Shown: piece after piece, positions 38,110 through 51,176 of the stretch
How the letters are laid out: the number at the start of each line of letters is the position of its first letter
Numbering within the stretch: the first letter of the stretch is position 1
Assembly (NCBI RefSeq): GCF_000003855.2
Contig: NW_003101681.1
Coordinates: 5,099,698 to 5,163,697, forward strand
Direction: 5' to 3'
Origin: Blastomyces gilchristii SLH14081
Lineage: Eukaryota > Ascomycota > Eurotiomycetes > Onygenales > Ajellomycetaceae
Length of the DNA: 64,000 nt
The notes under the pieces: generated by a model
Databases searched by the model: none
What the model saw: only the letters and a program-made list of their open reading frames with translations
What the model was told of the DNA's origin: nothing
Made by a program: the position numbers and the translations under genes

Positions 38110-38811
38110 AAACTAACAGGTCACAGAATCAGTCAAACAATTTCTGTTCAGATAACTGAGTCAGTCATCTATCAAGTGACTGTTGGCACTGGAGAGAAAT
38201 ACCTCTTTGAATCAGGGCATATCAATGCTGATGTTGAGAATAAGATTGTTTTTGAGTTTCAGACTTTGAATCATATCTTAACTTAATCAAGCTTGACCTG
38301 TTCATGCACATCATTGCAGCAACTGAACTCAGGTTTCAAGCAGTTCAATTCAACTGACTGTGAAGATCTTATGCTGTCTGTGACTGTTAATACTCTCAAG
38401 CCTTAGTGATTCTTCTGCTGCCAGAATGTATCTTCCTCTCACTGCCATGCAGGAATGATATTTGCAGTCAACCTGGGGAAACATATGAACAAATTTCTAG
38501 TGAATGTGAGGAGAGAAAGCACAGTTGACATTTCAGGTATGACTAAAGAAACACAACCATCAGTGATGTCGCGTGGCTTCGCGCCATCAGCTGGCTGGTA
38601 TCTAAATTCAACAGGGGTGTTTCCAACCGGCGTGTTTCCAACAACTCTAACTCTATGGCACTCAACAGGAACAGAAGCATCTGGGAGATCAGTCTCTTTG
38701 CCTTCACAGCCACCACCCGAGGCTTTTACATCATCTGGAAACAATGAGCCACAGGCAGTCTTTCTATTGATCACGCTCATGCTTCTTCTAGCTAAGCTGA
38801 ACCATTTATAA
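38110..38811 (+). pseudogene. GPI-anchored cupredoxin (extracellular plastocyanin-like) relic
   Basis: Fungal extracellular Ser-rich cupredoxins are single-domain blue-copper-type proteins with a GPI tail. The reading is YQVTVGTGEKYLFESGHI, NKIVFEFQTLNHILT (first His ligand), a Cys-containing CTSLQQLNSGFKQFN segment, then FFCCQNVSSSHCHAGMIFAV, carrying the Cys, His and Met ligand spacing. From 38455 the frame is fully open for 118 codons: a Ser/Thr/Pro-rich linker and a hydrophobic C-terminus VFLLITLMLLLAKL, typical of a GPI signal. Stops at LT*SS and KP**FF break the copper domain, so it is not functional as read. The signal peptide was not located; an upstream exon may hold it. CpG sites are partly retained at 38575-38650. 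Confidence 0.72.
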
Positions 38812-39689
38812 TTTGTGAAGAGTGAGTGAATTGAGCTTTCTGATTATTACAAAGTTTTGTGTATGAGAGAATGTGATTAATCTTGAAAGATTCTTCTTTA
38901 TCACTGTTGTTCTGCTAGTCAATAATATTATATATGTACTGAACAAGAAAAGCATGATAGCACAAGTTCTTCATACACTAAATAAAGAACAATGAAGCTT
39001 AATCAATCCTAGTTAGCAGTATATACTCTGTTAAATGAAAGCTCATACTGCAATTCAAAGCTCATTACTGTGCTTCAAGTTCAAACACAAAAGAATCAAC
39101 TTGATAAGAATATATAGTGAGACATCTTTGTATATAGCTTCACTTCTGTTTTCATTGAACAAAGACTTATGCAAGATTGCTCTGCTTCAGCTCTGAATCA
39201 ATAATTCACAGCATATCAGCAATTATCAGAAATCTCAAAAGCTCACCATGAGTGCAAAAGACAAGGTACAGATCACAAGAAGATAAAGACAGCAAATATC
39301 TATTAACTACATATTAGTCAGTACAAACAAATATTGATGAATCAGTTCATGTCACTTTTACATACTTCTGTGCCATATCTCAAACTTCATTGAATTATTC
39401 TGTGAATGAACCCCTTGTGACACACCTTCAGTGGCAGATTGAGAATCAAAAAGTCATTATAGAAGCTCAGTCAGCTACAGTGTCAAAATGTATTGAGAAA
39501 CTAAGTAAAGTCTTAGAGAAGAGACAATAGAATTGAAAAGTGATTGATAATTTGAAGCAACATCTATCTTGTGTACATGTATTTACATTTCTTCTTCTTT
39601 TCATTCAATCTCCTCTCACATGTATCACATTGAACTCAGAAGAATGCTCTGTGATTAGAAGCATCAAAGGCCCCATCTAGGCCTTGTTC

Positions 39690-42600
39690 ATCTATATACC
39701 ATTGAGTAGTATTGAGAGATCTGTTTATCAACAATACAGTGTCATTAGACTGTAGTGTCATGGTAATCTTCTTCTGAAGATGCTGAACAGAGAATTGAAT
39801 AGATCAGCAGTAACATTGACATTTCACACATATATCATCCTCACTTAGATAGAGACTCAGATTGATGTCATTCTTGTAAAATTTGTGATAAGCTGGTCAG
39901 AGTGTCAATAATACTCTGATAATAGGCTGAGCTGGTTCATAGCATCTAATAGTCCCAATGCAGAGAAAGAAGCCATTTTGAAACTCTGAAATTGAGTTCA
40001 ATTTAAAGAAGAGGCTTGAAGCAAGAAGAGTTAAAAGAGTCTCTTTCATCTTGTGTGCTTCTGACAGATTCTTTTGAATAGATTGAGAGATGTTCTTCAT
40101 CACACTGATATCAACAATCAACAGCTGTGTGCCTGTGAAGAAGTGATTGAAGCAGAAGTAGTTCTTGCAGATTTGATTATCAAGCTCACTCTGAAGTTCA
40201 TTCCAGGTCTCCTCACCATCAAACAAAGACATGTAGAAGTGATAAATGTGAGGAAGTCATTCATCTAGAAGGATGTTGCATGAATCTGATGTTTTCAGAA
40301 TTCTTAAGACAGTTCCTGTATCCAGGGAGATTACAACATGCAGTTTTAGTATTCACAGTCACAGGCACCACACTTCCAACAGCTCTAAGTGAATTGAGTT
40401 ATTGTGCTGCTGTTTCATACCGCCGTCCTGGAAACTATCAATAAAGAGAATATCAATGAATGGAAACAGCCTGTTCAGGGGTCAGAAAAAGAAATTAAAA
40501 TTTGAGACTTGAAACCTACACAGAAGCAGCTGAGATAGCTCTTACACTGTAAAATGTTAGCAGGGTAAGATGAACATTGACAGATCAGAACTTCAGAACT
40601 CACACTTGCCAGACAAATAACTCATCATCAACTCTAGTTTGGAGACAATCATACACTGTGAAGTCAGTGAGTGAAAAGATGAAAGTATAGATGAACACAC
40701 ATATCACAGTCATTGCACAAGAGTGTCTCATCATTATAGTTGATAAAAAGAAAGGGAGTCTCATCTGCAATAGAGATAGATGTCACAGCAACCCTTCAGC
40801 CTGTAATCATGATTTGAGAGGTGTCAAACATATGTAATGTTGCCCTGTAGTGCTGCATAAAGATATGCTTCAAGGCCCTGCTGTCATACATGCCATCTGC
40901 TGTCCAGATTTTGACCAGATGCTATAGCTTGAACACACAATCTCTCTGCTGTTCCTCAAAAAACCCTTTCATCAATTGTTGAAAGCACTCACTGCACTTT
41001 TCAGCACCATTCTGACATATACCTATATCAAGTGAAATGTCTCCACCTGAGAGATGTTAGCTCTGAATTCATGGAAGAGGTTTACTCTTCAAGAGAGATT
41101 GAAAATATATGAATCTGAGCTTATTTCAATGAAATAGTTGATGAGGTTTTGCAACTGTAGATTGCACAGAAGCCTCTTTTGCATGAAAACTAGCAACCTG
41201 GCAGGAATAATGCTCAACAGCCCTTCACCATCAATGCTGAGGAGACAGGCAGCAAAAGTAGATAACTTGATTCTCATCTTCAATGCTGTGAGTGTGTTGC
41301 ACAAAGAGTATTTAGTTACAACATACTCACTCTCTGCATCAGCACAGCCTTCACTGAATCACTTCATGCAGCTATCACAAAGAGCATGGTCACATGAAAG
41401 GCAGTATTCCGTGCAGTGAACTACACAGACAAGATAAACAGAGTTGAGTCTCAATAAAGCTAGATGCTTTCTCTGCTGATTTAGGTTGTATCTGTGAATA
41501 TGTGAAGAAGAGTCTTCTTTCATGCTCATGAATTCAAATAGTCTTTATATCTGATTATTGACATTCTGGCACATCAACTCTGCAAGGGCACAATTGTCTA
41601 ACACTTGCTTGTATGCACTATAGCAGACCTTTGAATACAAAGTCTGAAACACAGCCTGAGATGAGAATTCTAAGTTTGAGTAAGCTAAGGTCAAGAACAA
41701 CCAGGGCTCAGGAGACATGTCATGCATTAGAGAAGAATACACATTCATCAGAATCACTGATACAGTGTATGACACCAGATCTTCATAAGACATCTGCTTA
41801 TTGATCCCCTGACTCAGAACTGTTGATAGATGAGGCATCAGTGAGTCACTGACAGGGTTTAGCTGTCTTGATGAATGTATGAAGTCAAATGATGTGAATA
41901 TATTAGCTGTGACATGTCACAGTGCATCTTCATAGAAGGCATTCATATGCATTGTAGAAAAGAGAACTTGATGAATTTTCTGTGCTGATCAGACAAGATT
42001 GAGCTCCCTTGTAATATCCGCATGTAGATCTAGATAGTGAGCATCTGAAGATAGCTCACCTGGCGGGTGTTGTGATATGCTAATATCTGTAAAGATGAAA
42101 AGAAAGAGCAGATTGTTAACAATATTCAAAAGAAAAAATTCCTCATTCAACAGCATCTGTGTGATGCTGTCATTATCCTTCTCAGTGACAATGATGATGT
42201 GAGGGCGAATGATGTCTGGCAAGTTGAATATGAATTCAATGATTACTCATTTTATCAGAAGAGATTGAACAGCTTTCAGGTCTTCAACATCATCTGTAAA
42301 GATACAGATAACATCACAGAAGAGAAAGAGAAGTCAGACAAGAATGAGATAAAAGGAATCAAACAAGGAGTCAGGTCACTGAACTGATACACTCTCATGA
42401 CAGTGACATAACTGAGAGCTGCTTGGTGTGTGTATCACTGCACAGCACATTGAATTGCAGTCTGCAAAAATTCTGAAATAGATGAACTGAATAGAAATGT
42501 TGTCTACTTGTAAATTTACAGTGTGTCACTGCTGAAAGCAGCTTCTATAATGATTGATTCAGCAAAGTTGCTGCAATGCATCATTCTTGATCTTTTCACT

Positions 42601-42995
42601 TAAGAGAAATATTAACTGAGGAAATTGTTCTGAAGGCTGGTTCATCTCAGCCATAACACATGCCATCTGTCATTCAGTCTCAAGAAGAGGTTCAGCCTCT
42701 TCATCAATCAATTCCAATCATGATATATGATTGCACTGCAGTATGATGGTTTTGATTTGTGATATAAACACAGTGACTGCAGAGCCTTATTTATCATTTG
42801 AAGCCAGGCCCGGCAACCCGGGCACAGGCCACAGGCCATGATAATTGTGTTGAGACTAGTCATCATAAAAGCATGGCTCTGTGATTGTGCAGGCTTGCCA
42901 TGATAAATGTGTGATCCCTTGATTATACAGTATATAATTCTCAAAAGTGAGAGAAGTCTCTTCTGAAGCATCAGGTTCACTCTTCTTTCTATCAT
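39690..42995 (-). pseudogene. Patatin-like phospholipase (PLP) relic
   Basis: Patatin-like lipid acyl hydrolases use a Ser-Asp dyad (GxSxG and DG[A/G]) and a DGGGxRG oxyanion loop. Reading through stops from about 42995: a cysteine-containing N-terminal region, then LLSIDGEGLLSIIPARLL (loop, GGGxRG now GEGLLS), LQNLINYFIEISSDSY (nucleophile elbow GTSSGG now ISSDSY, serine context lost), LVKIWTADGMYDSRALK and MFDTSQIMITG*RVAVTSIS, matching fungal PLPs, then a C-terminal FKLNSISEFQNGFFLCIGTI block in an open stretch at 40232-39897. Large open pieces at 42222-41989 and 41838-41545 belong to the N-terminal half. It is head-to-head with the DUF3723 relic starting about 43.06 kb. PLPs are a standard Starship cargo class. 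Confidence 0.8.
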
Positions 42996-43059
42996 CTTTC
43001 ACTAATCATTCTGCTGTAGCAATGGTCTCAGAGACCTATGTTCTCAATCTATCTATGAA

Positions 43060-45292
43060 GAAAGATAGGTGTTGACTAGAGTCAGTGAAGATTGATTTGA
43101 CACATCTAAAGTTTGACAGAGAACAAGCAGGGATTGTAGCTCAATATGTCAGCCAGTTCAATGTGAAATGATTGATGAACAAGTTTGAGACAGACCAGTG
43201 TCACTGGCTGAAGCCTCAGCATTGAATATCTGTCATCATTGAACAGACTGTTTTTGAGCAAATCCTGAGTTACAATTCAATGACAAGCCTTAGTCAGTTC
43301 ATTTCAGTTGTCATAAATCTCCTGACTGACTGCATGCTTCAAGGCTTGCAGAGATGAGTGTGCAAAGCAGCAGCAGCTGAATGACTTAATCTCAATGATC
43401 AGTGATGAGTTGTCAAGTTCTATGATATCAATGACCTGTCTTCTGAGGCTCTCAGAAGCCTTCAGAAGTATCAAGATACCTCTCAAGAGTTGTCTAGTGA
43501 AGAGATATACTGGAATGTAATGTACCATCAGCAGCAGAGAGATGAAACAAAGATTGATGAATGATTGACAAGATGAGCAGGGCATTCAACCTATTACTGA
43601 AATTTCAACCAGCTTCAGAAAGAAAGCTGGAAGATTTATCTAATCTATGATGCATTAAGCAAGCTGCATCAATTTCCTGAGCTCTGGTGATTCTGAAATA
43701 TAGGCAGTCTGAACCTTCTCTTATCAATGAGATGTTCTGAGATGTGTGGAAACTTTATCTGTCTTATTGTCATAATACTGATCTCAGATAGAAGCTCTCA
43801 AACAGTCTAAGTCACATCTGAAATGTGTGAAACCAGATCATGAGCAATAGGCCTGATCTTTTGAATGCTAATTCTGTGAACAGTCTCAAGGGTCATTGCC
43901 TCTACTTGTCAAAGAATGATCATGAGTATATTGATGAGCTCTTTGAGAATGAAGCAGTGTTTCCTCATTTCAATAAATCAGAAGAATGAGAGTTGCTTCA
44001 TCAGCAATTGATGAAGACTCAAATCATCATCTCTTTCTTCTGAATATTTATCAAGGATGTCAAACAGTTGAACCTGATAGTGAAGCTTTTAAAGAGGTTT
44101 CAGTCTTCAAAATACAAAGACACTGTTCAGAAGAGAATGAAGTGATGTTATAAATAACCAGCTCATGATTTCTATATCCAGATATCTGAGATCACACACC
44201 GCTGAGAATGGAATGTGGAATGCTATGGCTTCTGATTGACATATCACCAGGTGGTTCTTGCGGTGATGCAGCACTTTGTCGGGCTAGTTCCAGGATCTCT
44301 GCCACTTAAAATGCATAAGGTCCCACCTTCTCAACTCCAGGAAAATCCCCTGGTTCTGTGAAATCAATTGAAAACCCTTTCATCATCAGTTGACTTCATT
44401 CTAAGATCAGAATCTTTTGTTAGAGACAATGATTGCTCCTTACAGAATAGAAACAACAATGCCCTAGATACTGATGCCTCTCATCCGCGTCTCACATGCA
44501 ATGAGCTGAGAAAATGATCAATCAGTAGCTATTATGAGATGACAGATGACCTCTCATATTACTCAGACAGGAAATATCTCTATCTTGATAACATCTACTC
44601 ACACCCAGGAGATGTGCCTTGATCACAAATGACATTCTTCACAGTCAAGCAGAACTTCATACTTGTATACTTTCTGCAATGTGAACAGTGAGATGTCTGC
44701 CCTAATGTGAAACAACATTATATCATACTAGTTAATACTGATATGCACAATGCTGATATGAATGTGAAGCAAAATTATACTGAATCAACTAATACTGATA
44801 TGCGTGATGGGCCAGCAGCAACCCTGTCATCAACCAGTCATATCAGAATGCTGGCAGGAGTCACCTCAGCTGAATTACATACAGATGTTGCTATTACAGA
44901 ACAAGATCTTGAATGATGCAGAATGAAGATAAATTTATCACTGAGAGTATTCACAGCTTACTACAAGAATATAGCATCACAAGTTGAACACAAGTATGAG
45001 ATCATTTTCAACACAGAGACATCTGAAATCACATGTATTCTTGATATTGACTCTCTCTCAAACTCTCATTGACTAAAGAGTGATATCTGGTGCATGACTC
45101 CTCTACATAAGAGTCATCTTATCATTGTTACTTCAACAGAGGTTTCATCAGAGCTTCAGAGAGTGAAATTAATTTTTATAGAAAGTACATCATATCAAGA
45201 CTTTCAACAAAAACTTTTATTTTCTGATTATATCTTAACAAGGATTCAAGAAGCTACAATGTTTCCAGACCTCAAACTGAGAACAAGATAAT
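43060..45292 (+). pseudogene. DUF3723 protein relic
   Basis: DUF3723 proteins are fungal proteins of unknown function that recur in Starship elements. Read-through gives AGIVAQYVSQFNVK, NLNDQ**VVKFYDINDLSSE, LIYDALSKLHQFPELW, then after a phase change NQIMSNRPDLLNANSVNSL, HEYIDELFENEAVFPHF, PAHDFYIQISEITHR*EWNV and a run to KLIFIESTSYQDFQQKLLF at the C-terminus, stop at about 45290. The 3' half contains near-duplicate MHNADMNVKQNYTES / MRDGPAATLSSTSH blocks, so the tail is repeat-like. Stops sit at expected Arg/Trp. It diverges from the PLP relic with under 100 bp between presumed starts. Family identity is from recognition of several separated blocks. Confidence 0.78.
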
Positions 45293-46077
45293 GAGTGTTA
45301 ATATCATACAGAGAGTTGATACAACTCTGAGCTTTCTTTATTTATTGACATTATTTGTATAAATTGATTAAGTCTATCTAAGGTCTCAATGTTTATCACA
45401 TCAACTGGGATTTTCATCTCTCAAACTTATTTCAGATGCACTTTTCTCATCAAGTTTCATCTCAGTGAGTCTGATTTTCAACTGTGAAGAATTTAATATA
45501 GTGAAAGAGTAGTAATTCAACTTCTTTTTTCAGTCTACTCTCACTTTTGCTTCAGGATCAAAATCCTCTGACAGTCAGCATTCAGTGAGAGAAAAGTGCT
45601 CATTCTTTCTTCTTAATTAATTACATGTATCTGTATTATGAGGTGAATTTTACTCACTACTTCTTTCTTGCTTGGAGACCATGTGTCTTCAGAATGAGAA
45701 ACATATTTAAAAAATTTTCCCAGGTCATTATCACTCTTCTTTTCTAGGATGCATATATAAAGATATCACTGTCTTTCAGTATCACACTCATCTCAGTACA
45801 ATTTGTCTGCTTCTTTGAAGAGTGAAATTTTTCCATGATGAAATCTCTCACAGTCACACTTTGTCTTCTTTTTCACAGCATGTTCAATGCACCAATGTTC
45901 ATATCTTCACTTTGAGTCTTGATTATGATTTATCTTGAATTGGAAAAAGAGAAAAGGATACAATGTGTAAAGTTTAGTGACTATAGAGAACTGTCATTCT
46001 TTTGCTATCTTTTAAATGCACCCAGCACTAAATTTATATTGAATATTCATTCTGTTAAGCACATTCATTGTGGGTGT
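45293..46077. other. No supported gene
   Basis: CpG-poor spacer between DUF3723 and the 31-bp minisatellite. No domain recognised. Confidence 0.5.
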
Positions 46078-46263
46078 ATTTTCAGGTGAGTGCATCCATC
46101 CCGGGTCTATTTTCAGGCAAGCGCATCCATTCTGAGTGTATTTTCAGGCAAGTGCATTCATCCCGGGTCTATTTTCAGGCGAGCACATTCATTCTGGGTC
46201 TATTTTCAGGCAAGTGCATTCATCCCGGGTCTATTTTCAGGCAAGTGCATCCATCCCGGGTCT
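46078..46263. repeat. Minisatellite, six copies of a 31-bp unit
   Basis: Six contiguous 31-bp copies begin ATTTTCAGG and end near CCCGGGTCT or a variant. A more decayed copy is visible just left of 46078. Because 31 is not a multiple of three, each frame cycles through the same peptides, which is why all three plus frames are open. Copies keep GCGC and CCCGGG CpG sites that are rare in the flanks. Confidence 0.93.
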
Positions 46264-46479
46264 GTCTGTGTTTATATCTACCAGCTTTAATATGCTCCTC
46301 ACTTGCACTTCTGTTGCTCAAAAATTAAAATAATCACTCTTCATATGAATATTTTAAAAATTTATGCCTACATAGCAGCTGAGATGGCTGCGGCCCTGCT
46401 ACTTCATCAACATATTCTTAGTAGTATATCATATCTACTTGATCAAAGAATCACTATTAAGCTAACTCTGTGACTGTAT

Positions 46480-48225
46480 CTTTTTCACTGTTGTTGATTT
46501 TACAGCTCTGTCATCTGATTCAGGGCAGTTCTACATGTCCTACACCTAGCTAGCACTTTCACATGTAATGTTGTGAGTGTCAATACTCTTCATGAAGCTG
46601 GTTCAAGGGCTGGATTCCTTGCTCTACTATATATAACTCTGCTGTTCTTTGATCAACAATTCAGCCTAGCTGCTGAGCTTCTTGAAGTGTTCCTCAAAGC
46701 ATACTGCATTCTTCATGAAGTCTTCAGTATTATGGCTGTTGTACAGTCAACTGTGCATGTGATAATCTCTGCTTAAGATAGAGTGTTTGATCTTGATGAC
46801 CATGCGCTTTGTTACAGTTTTATAGTAAGTAATTATTGTCTATAATTCATATTCATTACTCATATTTTACATTCTAGACTGCTGTGACACTCACAGTACT
46901 TTTTATGATTGTGTAATCTTGAATTCACTCATTGATGTATGATCTTTACATCTCTAGTCATATCCTTCTCAGTATTGCTACTTTGATCATGGTGTGACTT
47001 CATTTAGAACAGCCTATCAATTTTTGTGAGCTTCATGTCATTTGTATGATTCTTGTGACGGGATTATTCTCCAGTATGATAGCTTTATACATAGTTCACA
47101 TTGTCCTTTGTAATATGCCCTCGCCACTCACTATCACAGATGTAATTAGGAAAGATGGAGCTGTGAAGCTCACCTTTCATCCCTTACAAGCTTGAAAGAT
47201 CCGCCCAGGGCAGCATGTATATCTGTGTGTTCCAGCTGTGAGCTTCTGATCCTTTACACAATCCCATCTGTTCAACATTATCTGGAGTGAGAATGAGTCA
47301 AATGCCACTTCTGTCTCTATAATTGCTAAGATGGAAAGTGGATTCACACAAGCATTGACAGAGGGCTTTCATCGACACCTTAGAGTCATTGTGAATGAGC
47401 CATATGAGAGTCTCAGAATGGATTTGTGAGAGAAGATGTATTCATATGATGCGGTGGTATTATTCACTACTGAAATTGAAATCATGGGCCAGCTTCTATA
47501 TGTCTGCAAACTGCTTCAATACTTTATATCAGAGCAGAAGACAATGACTGAGCAGGGTGATGATATTCATAAATATTGAATTTCAGTGATTTAGAAAGTA
47601 GAAGAGCAGTGTAAGAATTAAAAATATTCTATTATTAATATTATAGCTGATGAAAGTCCTAGATTGTCATAAGTGAATTTGTGATTAAATGAATCAGCTG
47701 CTTGTGAAAGATGATGAGACTTTGATAGATCTTTCTCAGATTCATCACACAGAGATGCTAACCCTCTCACAGATTCTAAATATCTCTCTGTATATCAAAA
47801 ATAATGCTGATCATCTTCAGTGGGAAGAGAAATCATCCAGACAGATTCAGAAGCATGTGAGAAAGGCAAACTCACAGATCATTCTGGTAAGAGAGCTGTA
47901 AGAGTGGTCAACCAAGATACTTGTAACTGATATACACTCTTCATTGAAATCTTCATACAATAGACTAACAGCATACAGTCTCAGCCAGTGCTACAGTCTG
48001 TGACAAGATTTGCAATATCATCATATCTGAAAAAAGACTTCACTTTCAAGAACTTGCATTTCAGTCTTCTGAGGTTTCAGCTGACTACTGAGCATCTCAG
48101 AAGACATTGTAGTCTCCTCTCACTCTGTACAAAAGAAAAGATTGCTCATTCATGGTCTAGGATGAATTAGAAGATATTGCTATGTCTCATGAACACTGAT
48201 GACTTTCAATCTGTTCAGAGGTGAT
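46480..48225 (+). pseudogene. Ferric reductase (FRE family) relic
   Basis: Ferric reductases move electrons from NADPH via FAD and two hemes across the plasma membrane to Fe(III). An open stretch at 46573-46776 reads EAGSRAGFLALLYITLLFF with a His-containing helix (ILHEVFSIMAVVQSTVHVII), the ferric-reductase TM domain. At about 47194-47285 KIRPGQHVYLCVPAVSF*SF and TQSHLFNI match the FAD-binding block (HPF[TN]I). YDAVVLFTTEIEIMGQLLYV (about 47450) is the decayed NADPH-binding GTGIG block. DDETLIDLSQIHHTEMLTLS at 47689-47901 and a C-terminal KKDFTFKNLHFSLLRFQLTT end the gene. Some heme-helix sequence near 46850-47050 is too decayed to read. FREs are a classic Starship cargo; a cupredoxin relic nearby also concerns metals. 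Confidence 0.83.
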
Positions 48226-49749
48226 GAGAACAATGTTGCTTATAAACCACTTGTAAATTTGATGAAAAACAAAATTGATTGAGTGGTGATCCAGCGGGGT
48301 TGTATCATATTTCTAGATAGGTTCTAGTATACAAATGACTTTTCCCCATCTTCATTCATTCTTATCTCTTAGTCTCACCAAATGTTTCGTGTCATGAAAT
48401 AAGCAACTTGCCACTAGTATGAAAGGAGAAAGAATCCATTGTTAATTCTGCATAGATTCATGCAGAGATCATTTCCTCAAATTCATGTCACAAGACAACA
48501 CTATATGATATGACTGTGTAGAAACTGACTGTGTAGAAACTGAGAATTGCTCTTTTAAATTCTTCTCTCTATTTTTGAATCTTGATTTCTTCTCAACATG
48601 CTCATTGAAGTTACAGATTATTGAAGATATTATTATAATAGGTCATCCCTTCAAAGTCATACAATGTATTTCACTGACATTCACATCTAGATAAACATGC
48701 TGAATGATTTCTGTATTCTTAGAGTTATCTGGGAGTATCTGTGTAATTAATCTATAACATCTTCTGACCAGTAAGATGTACTTTTAGTGATTTACTCACC
48801 TGATAAAATCATCCCTTGTTAAGTCTCATCTATGATATTATCTCAGTCCTCTGCCATCTTTGCAGATTTAACTACAAAGAAGCATGAGATTCATCTGGTG
48901 AAAGAGAACATTCAAGAGATGCTTTTGATTCTTTATTCTCTTCACTATCAATGATGGAAGCAGTTGAACCAGGAGAGAATATCAATCCGGGTTGGCCTGG
49001 ACGCGGTTAGCAAACATACACTTAATCATCTTTTCAGGAAATATCAGTTGATGTCTGTCATTATGCTGTTTATGACTTTCATCTACAAATTCCTAAGCAG
49101 TGACTTTAGATGTGATGTGGAGACACTGCAGTTAGCTTTGACTGAGAAATGATAAACCTGCTCTCAGGAATTTCATAAAATAGCTGCTCTCTGTGTGCAG
49201 TACCTTCATCCTGATACTGAAGTCCTAAGACTGATAAATGCATTTATATCTGACTCACTTTCAGATAAGTGTGGATTCTTTGCAAGCACTTATACAAATC
49301 TAATACTCTATAGAAAGGATTGAGAAAAGAGATACAAATCATGAAATAAAAACTTCTAAATCTTCTTGAGACAGCACAGCAGAAGCTGAAGAGTGATAGA
49401 TGCAGCTATGAAATATTGAAGAACAACTCTGCTGATGAATTTCTCTCTAATATTGACTTCTCTGATAAAATTGCAGCCTACAATTGCAACTGCTGCTGCC
49501 CCTTGTTTCAGGTAGAATATTACTGCAATGACTATCTTGCTCTGATGCAACAGTTCTGATATAATAAGTTCATTGCTGATATTACTGAGTGCTTTCAGCA
49601 CTGGGCCATGAACTTGAAAAAGTTGCATAAATGTTCAGCCGGGGTGTACTGTCCGCTTATTCAGGTGGTATTTTGGCTTATGAATCAGTCATACATCATA
49701 CAGAAATCACACCACAGCTTCTCTTTGTATAGTTAGATAGATTGATTGG
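48226..49749. other. Decayed, unassigned sequence
   Basis: Open stretches at 48964-49152 (plus) and 49628-49356 (minus, QGAAAVAIVGCNFIREVNIR) are not recognised. CpG sites persist near 48990-49005 (GGCCTGGACGCGG). Confidence 0.35.
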
Positions 49750-50520
49750 TGATCATTACTGTCTGAAGAAAATAATGCCTGTAAGCATATATTTGTGATT
49801 TACATCAAAAAACTCATCTTTTCTCTTCTCATATTCTTTTTTATATCTAATAACCTGTTTTCTGCACATCAGATATAAAATTGTAATGATCCTCATTCCT
49901 GAAAGCCTTGATATGGTGTTGACATGCTCATTCATGCAAGAGATACAAAAAGCATGATCACAGAACAAAACCACTTCAGCTGTAATAAAGCATATAGAAC
50001 AAAACACCACAGTATTGTCTGAGTTCAGATTGCTTAGCAAAATATTAACATTCAACTCTCTTGTTAAAGATGTATATAGATCATATCAGAGTTCAGTGAA
50101 GTCACTTTTTCAGTAGTTTCTGTTTATCACAGGTCATTTTCTTTCAAGTAATTAGTGCAAAGTCAAAGAGCATCTGAGGCTTTTCTTACCTGCTTTCTAT
50201 ATTCCTTCAAGATAGATTGGGTTCTCTGGAGAGGAGTCTGACTCACTTTCATAAGAATTTCAGATGAATAAGAGCTCATGATACACATTGTTATCAAGGG
50301 AATTCCTCAAGGAGAATCTACATTCCTCACTAAAAGTGAAGAGAGAAGCTGTATGATAGGTGATTTCTACTCTGTAGTTGATAGTAACTGAATACACTGG
50401 CCCACAGTTCATACAAATATAGAAAGAAGAGGCAGCAGAGTGTAAATGATTGAAATCAATCAAGTCTGAGAACATTTCACAGGGCATGTCAAGAGAACAA
50501 GGCATATAGAAGGCCATGAT
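49750..50520 (-). pseudogene. RING-finger-like protein relic
   Basis: Open stretches at 50517-50260 and 50055-49756 lie in compatible phase with decayed text between. The second contains CSICFITAEVVLFCDHAFCISC followed by MCRKQVIRYKKEYEKRKD, i.e. CX2C...CXHXXCX2C...CXXC-like spacing of a C3HC4 RING with the final pair partly lost. RING proteins are usually ubiquitin ligases. It may be a stand-alone gene or the N-terminal zinc region of a larger one; the PLP relic also has a cysteine cluster ahead of its catalytic domain. Confidence 0.5.
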
Positions 50521-51176
50521 AAGAGTCTGCTTATAAGTCTTCTACTAAAGTAGTTATATCTTTGATCTCAGCATCACTGAAGGATGAGCTTCTGGCTTTA
50601 TACTTCTATATTAGTTTATTAATAGCTTTCTGAAGATGATGCTTATTTGAAATCCCCTATTTTTGAATCTCACATCAGAGAGATTGATAAACATTTAAGT
50701 GACAACCCCAGTCCTGGCTACTCAACTGGGATCAACAGCTAAACTTAAAATCATCAACAATGAAACCTTTTCACTTTCAGTCTAACTAGAACCTCACAGC
50801 CAGCTGTGTAACTACTCTTCTCACTATTCATTGACTTATTCTCAATGGATGCACTGCACAGATATATACTTGAAATGTATGCACTCAACAGTTGTTGACT
50901 TACAGGGATTGAGTTATTCTAATAACTCCTGGCGTGTATCTATATTACATGTACATGTACTTTGTTGAATTGACTCAATTTCCTATCAAATATGAAATGA
51001 TGGAATAAATAGATTGCAAAACTAATTTATCTTGAGCAATAAGTTGATCAATGCCTTGGATTAACTAGCCCTCATTCATTATAAATACTCATATCTCTTT
51101 ATATCAATTCATAGCTTCCTCTCTTCACTGCACTTCTCAACCCTATCTTCTTCTTCAAATTTCAAATATTCTTTAC
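50521..51176. other. No supported gene
   Basis: AT-rich, CpG-poor. A palindromic ACATGTACATGT motif lies near 50948. Nothing else seen. Confidence 0.45.

Noticed and set aside
38439..38780. Minus-strand 113-codon frame over the cupredoxin relic
   Set aside because: The plus strand gives a clear copper-site and GPI-tail reading; the minus frame has no domain.
46068..46333. Three overlapping open frames rich in FSGKCIHPGS-type peptides as real proteins
   Set aside because: They are the three phases of a 31-bp minisatellite.
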